Made by a program: the position numbers and the translations under genes
Shown here: piece by piece, positions 1 to 5,668 of the stretch
How positions within the stretch are numbered: position 1 is the first letter of the stretch
How the letters are laid out: every line of letters begins with the position of its first letter
NCBI GenBank assembly: GCA_030592605.1
Contig: JAUVIT010000148.1
Location: 1-5,668, forward strand
DNA: 5,668 nucleotides
Reading direction: 5' to 3'
Source: Bacteroidota bacterium
GTDB lineage: Bacteria; Bacteroidota; Bacteroidia; Bacteroidales; GCA-2748055
Notes under the pieces: generated by a model
Database searches by the model: none
Told to the model about the DNA's origin: nothing
The model's input: the letters and a program-made list of their open reading frames with translations, nothing else

Positions 1-67
1 GCCTTGACGGATACCTGGTCCTCGCGGAGACCGAGTTGCATTGCGATCTGAGCCTGCATCTTTGGGA
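1..67. repeat. ispF: Direct repeat copy A (internal ispF segment), cut by the window edge
   Basis: All 67 bases are identical to 739-805 in the same orientation, at an offset of 738 bases. Identity stops at base 68 (a, against t at 806), where thioredoxin-like sequence begins. The left limit of this copy is not seen because the window starts inside it, so the true repeat may be longer. In this copy the segment is joined in frame to the thioredoxin-like gene. Confidence 0.95.
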
Positions 68-206
68 ACTGTTCCTGCAGCAGATCTCTCACCTTAGGTT
101 TAAGCACTTTACATACCTAGCACGAATCGCTGGAGAAATATAGCAATAGCCCTTTTTCCCTGGCAATCATGTCCTGTAGCTCCTGGATATTGTAGATCCC
201 CTCCAT
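1..206 (-). pseudogene. Thioredoxin-family gene 5' part, amber codon in CxxC, fused in frame to an ispF fragment
   Basis: Too short to stand out as an open frame, this begins with ATG at 204-206, only 2 bases after the TAG of the CoA-binding gene. It reads MEGIYNIQELQDMIAREKG, then LLLYFSSDSC, a stop (TAG, 117-119), then VCKVLKPKVRDLLQEQFPKM. The beta strand ending in Cys-x-Val-Cys-Lys and the following KVLKPKV helix match small Bacteroidota thioredoxin-like proteins, with redox cysteines at codons 29 and 32. The stop replaces the first residue between them. From codon 47 (base 67) the thioredoxin sequence gives way, in frame, to a copy of IspF (PKMQAQIAMQLGLREDQ and onward) and runs off the window at codon 68. 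The normal gene would continue for about 50 more thioredoxin residues. As written it cannot encode a working thioredoxin. Sequencing or assembly error at a contig edge could explain both defects. Identity as thioredoxin-like is probable; pseudogene status is an inference. Confidence 0.72.
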
Positions 207-208
207 TT

Positions 209-622
209 CTAATATTCCTCTTCGTTGAGCAGAACAAGCATGCACTCGGCAATAGGTTCTATACCTTCTTTGTGCAAGCGGGCCATAAATTCGGGGTTGA
301 CGGTTCCCGGATTGAATATGACCCGTTTTGGTTTCAGTGAGATAATGTAATCGTAATAGTCCTCTTGCCTGGACGAACCGATATAGATGGACACGGTATG
401 CACATTTTTGATATGGGGCTTGCCCACAAGAATCTCTTCTTCAACGATCAATCCCTCTTTGAATCCCACCGCTACTACATCCTGGTCGTGACGAAGCAGA
501 CTCTTCACGGCCTTGTGTGAAAACCTGACTGGATTTGGGCTGGCACCCAGGACCAATGTTTTTTTTCGATCTGCCAAGGGTATTGCACTTTTTGAATCTG
601 ACAAAGATAAGCAATCCCTCAT
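209..622 (-). CDS. Small CoA-binding (Rossmann-fold) domain protein
   Basis: This is a stand-alone CoA_binding_2-type protein of the YccU-like family, related to the nucleotide-binding domain of succinyl-CoA synthetase alpha. Its biochemical role is not established. The Rossmann turn is TLVLGASPNP (about 22-31), and the family block KPKRVIFNPGTVNPEF lies at about 97-112. The C-terminal end AECMLVLLNEEEY resembles the family's ACTLVML ending. No membrane segment or signal peptide is visible, so it should be cytoplasmic. The ATG at 622 gives 137 residues, but family members usually begin close to the KKTLVLGAS strand. The first 15-19 residues may therefore be untranslated leader, with a TTG at 575-577 (reading MADRKKTLV) as the alternative start. 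The gene is 34 bases after ispF and 2 bases before the thioredoxin-like frame, which suggests one operon. The domain call is firm; the start is uncertain. Confidence 0.9.
   Translation of the reverse strand: MRDCLSLSDSKSAIPLADRKKTLVLGASPNPVRFSHKAVKSLLRHDQDVVAVGFKEGLIVEEEILVGKPHIKNVHTVSIYIGSSRQEDYYDYIISLKPKRVIFNPGTVNPEFMARLHKEGIEPIAECMLVLLNEEEY
601..609 (-). promoter_or_regulatory. Candidate -7 promoter box at the start of the CoA-binding gene
   Basis: The minus strand reads TATCTTTGT, matching TAnnTTTG. It lies 13 bases inside the longest reading frame and 23 bases before the alternative TTG start at 577. No TTTG -33 element is seen at the expected distance; the nearest upstream TTG is about 29 bases away. 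This is a single-element match that could easily be chance. Confidence 0.25.
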
Positions 623-630
623 AATAGGGA
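615..630 (-). other. Small hairpin with the CoA-binding ATG in its loop
   Basis: Arms TCCCT (626-630 on the minus strand) and AGGGA (615-619) are perfect complements around a 6-base loop that contains the ATG at 620-622. The stem is only 5 bp and is not followed by a T-run in the transcript, so it is not a terminator. It may mildly mask that ATG or mean nothing. Confidence 0.2.
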
Positions 631-656
631 AATAGTATCAAGGGAACTTTGTTTGC

Positions 657-1136
657 TTAAATGGTGCGGATCAGCACAACTGCATAGGCTGAGACTCCCT
701 CTTCGCGACCGGTAAAGCCAAGTTTCTCTTCGGTGGTGGCCTTGACGGATACCTGGTCCTCGCGGAGACCGAGTTGCATTGCGATCTGAGCCTGCATCTT
801 TGGGATGTAGAGTGAGATTTTTGGAGATTGAAGGCAGATGGTGCTATCGATGTTCCCTATCTCATATCCACGGGAGCTCAGGAGGTCCCCGGTATTCTTA
901 AGAAGAATGCTGCTGGCAATCCCTTTGTATGCGGGATCGGTATCTGGAAAATGGGTGCCTATATCTCCAAGGGCCGCTGCACCAAGAATGGCATCGCAGA
1001 TGGCATGCAGGAGGACATCTGCGTCAGAATGTCCCACTGAACCCTTGTAGTGTTCGATCTCAATGCCACCAAGCCAGAAGGGGATTCCCTCTTCCAGGCG
1101 GTGTACATCATATCCGAAACCAATCCGGAAGCTCAT
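657..1136 (-). CDS. ispF: IspF, 2-C-methyl-D-erythritol 2,4-cyclodiphosphate synthase
   Basis: IspF catalyses the fifth step of the non-mevalonate (MEP) isoprenoid pathway. It cyclises 4-diphosphocytidyl-methylerythritol 2-phosphate to methylerythritol 2,4-cyclodiphosphate with release of CMP, and acts as a cytoplasmic homotrimer. The 159 residues match the usual family length. The N-terminal RIGFGYDVHRL carries metal ligands Asp10 and His12, and the third ligand is His44 in the HSDADVLLHAICDAI stretch. GDIGTHFPDTDP (58-68) and the C-terminal signature VKATTEEKLGFTGREEG (131-147) are intact, so the enzyme should be active. The ATG at 1136 puts the family start MSFRIGFGYDVH exactly in place. 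The gene begins 10 bases after the porV stop, so transcription with porU-porV is likely. I recall the same porU-porV-ispF order from Porphyromonas gingivalis. Codons about 111-133 are duplicated exactly at the left edge of the window. Confidence 0.98.
   Translation of the reverse strand: MSFRIGFGYDVHRLEEGIPFWLGGIEIEHYKGSVGHSDADVLLHAICDAILGAAALGDIGTHFPDTDPAYKGIASSILLKNTGDLLSSRGYEIGNIDSTICLQSPKISLYIPKMQAQIAMQLGLREDQVSVKATTEEKLGFTGREEGVSAYAVVLIRTI
739..805. repeat. ispF: Direct repeat copy B, within intact ispF
   Basis: This is the partner of bases 1-67 and lies in ispF codons about 111-133, within a full-length gene with good family matches on both sides. This copy is therefore the source and the left-edge copy is the derived one. 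No terminal inverted repeats, transposase or other mobile-element marks flank it. Confidence 0.95.
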
Positions 1137-1146
1137 GGCATTGATT

Positions 1147-2361
1147 TTAAAAATTCAGGTCAGCAAAATCGAAGCCCAGGGTAAACCTGAGTGTGTTCGC
1201 CAGCGGACTATTCTGACCATTGGTGGGAACAAGGTAGGCAAAATCAAGGGCAAAAACATTAAGCTTTAATCCAATACCTACGGTAAAATACTTCCTGTTT
1301 CCCTTGGAGGCGTGCTCGTAAAAGTAACCTGTCCGGAGAGCGAACTGCTGCCGGTACCAGTATTCCACTCCAATGCTGTAAGATATTTCATTGAATTCTT
1401 CCCGGGCCACACTATAACTGCCATCGCTCTTTAGCACACCCGGTGCATCGTAGAAGGACTGAACCATTCCCATTACGGTGGATCCAGGGGTCTTTTTCCC
1501 GCGTACCACTTCCAGCTCATCGGTGGCGGAATCAATCTCCATAACGGGAGGGGTGGGGACCAGGAGCTTGTTGATATCCAGGTTTGCGGCTATGCTATTG
1601 TATTCATCGATGTTGTATGTGAATCTTCCACCGAGCCTCAGGTTAGTGGGGATGGGTGTTTTGTCTGAATCCACACTATAGGAGATGGGGGTACCCATGT
1701 TTGTCAGGGAGATTCCGGCAGCCCATTCGCCGTCGCTCGTACCCACATTCACCTGGTTCTGGTAGTAGAAACCAAGGTCCGCGGCAAAAGAGATTCCTGC
1801 TTTGGTATCCTGTCCGTCCGAAGTCTGTTGTCCACTGGTGAGGTCGGAGCGTATAAAACGAAAGGCGATCCCCCCGGAGAAATTCTCGGTAAATAACCTG
1901 GAGTAACCAGCATCCACCGCAAACTCGTTGGGATTATACTGTCCCGCAAAGCTTCCGTCAATATTTGTAAAGGTGATACTACCCAGGGAGAAATAGCGCA
2001 GGGAGGTAGAGATCACCTGCTGTTCATCCACCCTGAAGAAGCCGGTCAGGTAGGCCAGGTTGATATCGGGAATCAGATTCCTGAGCCAGGGTGTATAGGA
2101 GATGGCAAAGCCCCCCTTACTATCAAGGAAAGCATATTTACCAATGTTCCAATGCTGTGAGTTCATATCTGGTGAGGTGGCAACACCCCCGTCACCCATG
2201 CCCCCGGATCGTGAATCGGGAGCAATGGTCAGAAAAGGTACAGCGGTCTGAATGGCATTCAATTTAGCCCCTCCAAGTTCTCCAGTGTCTATTTGTCCCG
2301 AAATATCTATGGATACCAGTAAAAATGAAACTGTTATGAATGTTATAAATCTTATTTTCAA
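1147..2361 (-). CDS. porV: PorV, type IX secretion outer-membrane shuttle protein
   Basis: PorV (also called LptO) is an outer-membrane beta-barrel related to the FadL group. It takes T9SS cargo from the SprA translocon and hands it to PorU. The hallmark stretch AVPFLTIAPDSR, then GGMGDGGVATSPD, follows the signal peptide, and the protein ends in FTLGFDFADLNF, a barrel strand with a terminal Phe. The frame is open up to an ATG at 2430 (427 residues), but I place the start at the TTG at 2359-2361. This gives 404 residues and a clean signal peptide: MKIRF, a hydrophobic core (ITFITVSFLLVSI) and likely cleavage before Gln23. Starting at ATG 2430 would add 23 poorly fitting residues, and a -7-like promoter box lies inside that extension. 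Family members are about 380-400 residues, which fits the shorter form. The stop lies 10 bases before ispF, so the two are probably co-transcribed. Product confidence is high; the start is inferred, with 2430 and 2406 as ATG alternatives. Confidence 0.93.
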   Translation of the reverse strand: MKIRFITFITVSFLLVSIDISGQIDTGELGGAKLNAIQTAVPFLTIAPDSRSGGMGDGGVATSPDMNSQHWNIGKYAFLDSKGGFAISYTPWLRNLIPDINLAYLTGFFRVDEQQVISTSLRYFSLGSITFTNIDGSFAGQYNPNEFAVDAGYSRLFTENFSGGIAFRFIRSDLTSGQQTSDGQDTKAGISFAADLGFYYQNQVNVGTSDGEWAAGISLTNMGTPISYSVDSDKTPIPTNLRLGGRFTYNIDEYNSIAANLDINKLLVPTPPVMEIDSATDELEVVRGKKTPGSTVMGMVQSFYDAPGVLKSDGSYSVAREEFNEISYSIGVEYWYRQQFALRTGYFYEHASKGNRKYFTVGIGLKLNVFALDFAYLVPTNGQNSPLANTLRFTLGFDFADLNF

Positions 2362-2391
2362 TCTGAAATAAATCTGTTTTACAATTGGACT

Positions 2392-2400
2392 GCAAATATA
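2392..2400 (-). promoter_or_regulatory. Candidate Bacteroidota -7 promoter box upstream of porV
   Basis: The minus strand reads TATATTTGC, a full match to the TAnnTTTG(C) -7 element known for Bacteroidota primary sigma factor. It ends 30 bases before the TTG start proposed for porV, leaving room for a short leader. I could not find a good TTTG -33 element at the usual spacing upstream, so this would be a weak promoter or a chance match. If real, porV and the genes below it can be transcribed independently of porU. Confidence 0.4.
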
Positions 2401-2439
2401 GTACATTACAATGATTCGGGCAGGCAGCATGCCACGTCT

Positions 2440-2490
2440 TTAAGTACGTATTACGGTCAGTTTTAGTATATAAGTAATGCCTTTTTTCAT
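2440..2490 (-). other. 16-codon reading frame between porU and porV
   Basis: An ATG placed 2 bases after the porU stop opens a frame reading MKKGITYILKLTVIRT and then TAA. The position and the Lys-Lys plus hydrophobic start look like the beginning of an exported protein, yet the frame closes after 16 codons. It is out of register with porV by one intervening stop and some bases. It could be a leader peptide, the remnant of an older porV start, or chance. No homology can be claimed for so short a peptide. Confidence 0.25.
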
Positions 2491-2492
2491 GT

Positions 2493-5400
2493 TTACCTGG
2501 CGATAATAAGTTTTCCGGATGAAGAGGCTACTTCTCCATCTTCTGTACTCAGGGTGGCCCGGTAGATATAGATACCACCCCCCAATGCTGCTCCCCCTGA
2601 TGAGGTGCCATCCCATTCAACAGGTTCCAGCCTGTATCCGGGCGAATCGATCTGTTGATCGATGACCCGGACCATCTCACCGGAAATATTATAAATGCTT
2701 AGCACCAATCTAAGATTGCTGTCGGGCCGGTTATGTTCAATATTGAACCAGGTAAGATCGAAAAAGGGATTTGGAAAGTTGTAGAGCTGCTCCATCAGCA
2801 TCTCTTCCGATTCCGTGACCACAAAATTGAGCATTGATTCGGAGGAGTTATTATGGATATCCCAGATTTTTACGGTGACTGTATAGGCCCCTGGCTCCAG
2901 TTTGCTATAAGGATACCTGATCACACCTGAATTATATGAGTTGGCGTTGGCCTGGTAGAATTCATTCAATATCACCGCATTGATCCGGTCCTCATTCAAG
3001 GTGGCCGTCAGATCGTGACCGATCCCGTTCCCGGTGGCATTGATCCCGTAGTTGTCCGACACGTAGGCCAGCAGCTCCGGATCGCCATCGGTGATTCCAC
3101 CCGAGATAAAAAAGGTGTCATTCATAAAGAGCTCAATCACAGGATTTTCATGATCTTCCACATTGTCTGTCCCGACTCCTCCTACTATAAAGTCTTCATA
3201 GGATCCATGGGCATCAATCTCCTGATTGTTGCTATAGTAAGAGATTTTCCCGAGTCCATAGGCATAATTGATGTCCTTGGGAATATAGAAGCCAAAACTG
3301 AAGCGGCCCTCGTTTACTGTGGCTTCTCCACTATAGAGAATATTGTTCCTGGCATTAAAGGTAAATACAGATCCGCCATCGTTGGCAAGAGTCTCTATGG
3401 TCCTCTCTTTATCAAAGACTCTTGGGTAGACCATGCCGCTAAACCCATTCATATGCAGACTATCTTCATTCTCCAGGTGTCCCGAGACCGTTACCCACTG
3501 GAGGGCGGAGAGTGTATCGTTCTCCTGGGATATGGGTGAACCATTGATGGAGTCGGTCACAACCCTGTGCGTGGGATAACTGAGTCGCATCGAAGGATCT
3601 CCCAGCAGGGTGAAGTTGCGTTTGTTGATCCCCGATCCTGTATTGTTTTTGCTGTAGATGATGATATCGCCCAGGCGATGATAGGCCTGATTCTCATCCT
3701 TTTCAAACACCACTTCGTAAAAACGTTCATTCAGCGCGTGATTTGGACCTGAGTAGACCAGCCGGGTGGTAGTAAACAGACCGATCCCTCCCCCTTCGGT
3801 ATTGAGAAGCACCTCTTCTCCTCCCGAGATTACTTCCAGATCCTCAGCACGGTCATACTGGTCATACCTGCTGAATTCACATGTAGCCGTCATAAAAAGT
3901 GGCAGTTTTTCCTTGTTCGTCCAGCTACGAATCTCGTTGATGGTGAGAATTTTTTCATGGGCAAGCCCCTGGGTACCTCCATGACCGGTATAGTTCATGA
4001 TCAAGGCACCTCTGTTTACCTGGTCGTTGATGGCCCGGGTTACATCCGGATAGCTGGGACCGGTGGAAAGCTCTTCCTGGGGATAGGCATCCAGGTAAAT
4101 CTTATTGTTATTATAGACCGGATAGTGGTCGTTCACATAGCTTGCCAGTTCATCGGCCTGACGCATATGAATATTGCTGTCCTCGTCATCACCGATAAAG
4201 CAAAGCTGGTTTCGCCATCCTCCCTGCTTGTCCGGATTGTCATACCCGATAATTTTCTCCACAAGAGAAGAGGCTTCATCAATATCAGAGGCAGGCAGGC
4301 GTCCGATCCCAATATCCAGCAGTCCGTCATACATTTCTTCATCGGTGTCGAGCAGACCGTAAAAATCATCGGATACATAGGAGCCGGTGGGGGAGAGAGA
4401 CTCTTCCGACTGGTAGGTCAGAATCAGGTTGGTATTGTATTTCTTATCCCCACTACCGCGATTGTCATAGGATCCATCTCCAAAGAGGAGGAGGTAGCGG
4501 CATCTGCTGCTTGTCTCGCCCGATCGGTCGTAGAACATCTTCATAAAATTTCGAATGGCACTTACGTCGGGAGTGCCTGAGGAGAATTCGTTAAATACCT
4601 GCTGCTGTGTCACCACAGCCACATCCAGACCATCATTTTCCCTTCGAAATTGAGCGAGCATCTCTGCTTCTTCAAGGAAGAGCTCCGGAGTAAGAATTAT
4701 CATGTCAGGGTGACTCAAGCCATGCAGATCCTGGTTCCCCACAGGACCCAGTCCCTCGGATGTATAGTCCGGACTGAGATAGTTGCCATCAGGCCGAAAT
4801 GCAATAAACTCCCTGTGGCTATTGGTCTCAAGGGTAAAACTGGCAACAGAACCTTCCAGGCTAAAGGGAATGTTTTTAGCTTGCCGGGGATTGGTAAGCT
4901 CCCAGATGATCAGATCATTGCTTGCTTCGTTTACCCTGAATTGACTGATATTGCCGGGCCCTGCACTCCTGGAGTCTCTGAAGTCAAGCTGGCTGCCTGA
5001 AAGTGCAAGTTCGGATCTGCCGTTAATGCTGATGGCGTTGAGCCAGCCCTGCGAGTTGCCATCGGGACGGTTATATGTTACTGTAATATCCAATTCATTC
5101 ATATCTGGCTGATAGCTGAACTTCTCAGACGATTCATAGGCGTAGGTCGAAGTGTAGTGGCTCAGATTTGTTCCGCTCACGGAGATGGCTCCCAGTTGCT
5201 CATTGTTTGCACTTATTAAAAAGGTGGAGTTTACACCCGAACGGGCTGCAGCCGCTATGCGGATGTTTACCGGCTCCCCATCAACTCTTCCAGGGATGTA
5301 AAATGGATATTCCTCCGTAAGGTTCACGCTAAAGACATCTCCGTACCACTCTCTGCCGGAATGAATCAGGTTGTAGCTCTCATCTTCATGGAAGTCAAGG

Positions 5401-5668
5401 AAATCATAGGAAGTTACTATATGGGTGGGTACTCCGGTACTCAGGACCGCATCTTCAGGGTCATCAGCTTCACCCTGGCCGTCTGTAAGAAAGTAATAGC
5501 CTTTCCAGGAATAGGTATGCCTTTGGTGCAGATACATGCCGCTTTCTTCATCAAAGTTCCATTTTACAGGGCCCTTAGCATAGAAGAGAATATGGTCACC
5601 CGGACCAAACAGATCGTCTGATCCCTTATGGAAATACAGGGGAAGTGCCTCCAGGTCGTCGATGTAGC
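2493..5668 (-). CDS. porU: PorU, type IX secretion C-terminal signal peptidase/sortase (5'-partial)
   Basis: PorU is the gingipain-fold (peptidase C25) cell-surface protease that removes the C-terminal signal from T9SS cargo and attaches the cargo to the surface. The frame is open to the window edge. Codons upstream of the Met at 5537 read as PorU-like protein (GDHILFYAKGP, then KWNFDEESG), so that Met is internal and about 1057 residues are visible. Known PorU proteins are about 1150-1280 residues, so roughly 100-200 N-terminal residues, including the signal peptide, are missing. Counting from Met 5537, the C25 domain spans about residues 278-655, from HPDMIILTPE to LLGDPSMRLSYP. The likely catalytic His is 519 in NYTGHGG (codon 3981-3983) and the Cys is 553 in TATCEFSRYD (codon 3879-3881). 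HMRQADELA and LFTTTRLVYSGPNHALNE are further PorU-like stretches. An Ig-like domain covers about 795-907. A T9SS-type C-terminal domain (about 915-1014) starts at LYNFPNPF and ends at GKLIIAR; in the family PorU keeps this domain. It is followed by porV, its shuttle partner. Confidence 0.95.
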   Translation of the reverse strand, partial: YIDDLEALPLYFHKGSDDLFGPGDHILFYAKGPVKWNFDEESGMYLHQRHTYSWKGYYFLTDGQGEADDPEDAVLSTGVPTHIVTSYDFLDFHEDESYNLIHSGREWYGDVFSVNLTEEYPFYIPGRVDGEPVNIRIAAAARSGVNSTFLISANNEQLGAISVSGTNLSHYTSTYAYESSEKFSYQPDMNELDITVTYNRPDGNSQGWLNAISINGRSELALSGSQLDFRDSRSAGPGNISQFRVNEASNDLIIWELTNPRQAKNIPFSLEGSVASFTLETNSHREFIAFRPDGNYLSPDYTSEGLGPVGNQDLHGLSHPDMIILTPELFLEEAEMLAQFRRENDGLDVAVVTQQQVFNEFSSGTPDVSAIRNFMKMFYDRSGETSSRCRYLLLFGDGSYDNRGSGDKKYNTNLILTYQSEESLSPTGSYVSDDFYGLLDTDEEMYDGLLDIGIGRLPASDIDEASSLVEKIIGYDNPDKQGGWRNQLCFIGDDEDSNIHMRQADELASYVNDHYPVYNNNKIYLDAYPQEELSTGPSYPDVTRAINDQVNRGALIMNYTGHGGTQGLAHEKILTINEIRSWTNKEKLPLFMTATCEFSRYDQYDRAEDLEVISGGEEVLLNTEGGGIGLFTTTRLVYSGPNHALNERFYEVVFEKDENQAYHRLGDIIIYSKNNTGSGINKRNFTLLGDPSMRLSYPTHRVVTDSINGSPISQENDTLSALQWVTVSGHLENEDSLHMNGFSGMVYPRVFDKERTIETLANDGGSVFTFNARNNILYSGEATVNEGRFSFGFYIPKDINYAYGLGKISYYSNNQEIDAHGSYEDFIVGGVGTDNVEDHENPVIELFMNDTFFISGGITDGDPELLAYVSDNYGINATGNGIGHDLTATLNEDRINAVILNEFYQANANSYNSGVIRYPYSKLEPGAYTVTVKIWDIHNNSSESMLNFVVTESEEMLMEQLYNFPNPFFDLTWFNIEHNRPDSNLRLVLSIYNISGEMVRVIDQQIDSPGYRLEPVEWDGTSSGGAALGGGIYIYRATLSTEDGEVASSSGKLIIAR

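Noticed and set aside
117..119. Pyrrolysine or selenocysteine insertion at the thioredoxin stop
   Set aside because: Selenocysteine uses TGA, not TAG. Pyrrolysine is not known from this phylum or from thioredoxin active sites. No insertion-type hairpin is evident, and the following sequence is an ispF copy.
550..557. Run of T on the plus strand as a terminator
   Set aside because: It encodes the Lys-Lys of the CoA-binding protein on the minus strand (an A-run in the transcript), and no stem precedes it on the plus strand.
1..805. Insertion sequence or attachment site bounded by the 67-base direct repeats
   Set aside because: No transposase, integrase, inverted repeats or target-site duplications are present. 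The repeat is protein-coding ispF sequence and the DNA between copies is normal operon content.
2431..2492. Rho-independent terminator between porU and porV
   Set aside because: Only short palindromes such as TACGTA are present, with no GC-rich stem followed by a T-run on the minus strand.
3015..3539. 174-codon open frame on the plus strand
   Set aside because: It is antisense to the PorU C-terminal half, with no start context or family features; it is a shadow of the real gene.
3957..4580. 207-codon open frame on the plus strand
   Set aside because: It lies wholly antisense to the conserved PorU protease domain, its translation has no recognisable motif, and codon structure is explained by the minus-strand gene.

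Overview
The window looks like ordinary chromosomal DNA from a member of the Bacteroidota, most likely Bacteroidales or a related marine or environmental lineage. The evidence is two core type IX secretion system (T9SS) genes, found essentially only in this phylum, two TAnnTTTG-type -7 promoter boxes, and little sign of Shine-Dalgarno sequences. All genes lie on the minus strand, so transcription runs from position 5668 towards position 1.

In transcription order the layout is as follows. (1) porU (5668 to 2493), the T9SS C-terminal signal peptidase/sortase, has its 5' end outside the window. (2) A 131-base intergenic stretch holds a short MKK-type reading frame and a -7-like box. (3) porV (about 2361 to 1147) encodes the outer-membrane beta-barrel that shuttles T9SS cargo to PorU. 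(4) ispF (1136 to 657) encodes the MEP-pathway cyclodiphosphate synthase. (5) A small CoA-binding (Rossmann) domain protein occupies 622 (or 577) to 209. (6) The 5' part of a small thioredoxin-family gene (206 to 1) has an amber codon inside its CxxC motif and then runs in frame into a copy of an internal ispF segment. porU-porV-ispF is a gene order I also recall from Porphyromonas gingivalis. PorU and PorV work together at the cell surface. IspF and the two downstream genes are cytoplasmic and have no obvious mechanistic link to secretion.

No mobile element, CRISPR array, RNA gene or new defence or biosynthetic system is visible. The one truly odd region is the first ~210 bases. There, 67 bases (1-67) exactly repeat the inside of ispF (739-805), creating a thioredoxin-IspF chimera. 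It is either a 738-bp tandem duplication with a small-homology breakpoint, or an assembly or library chimera at a contig edge. Together with the amber codon in the redox motif, it makes the left end the part to check first. No stretch over 300 bases lacks a gene.
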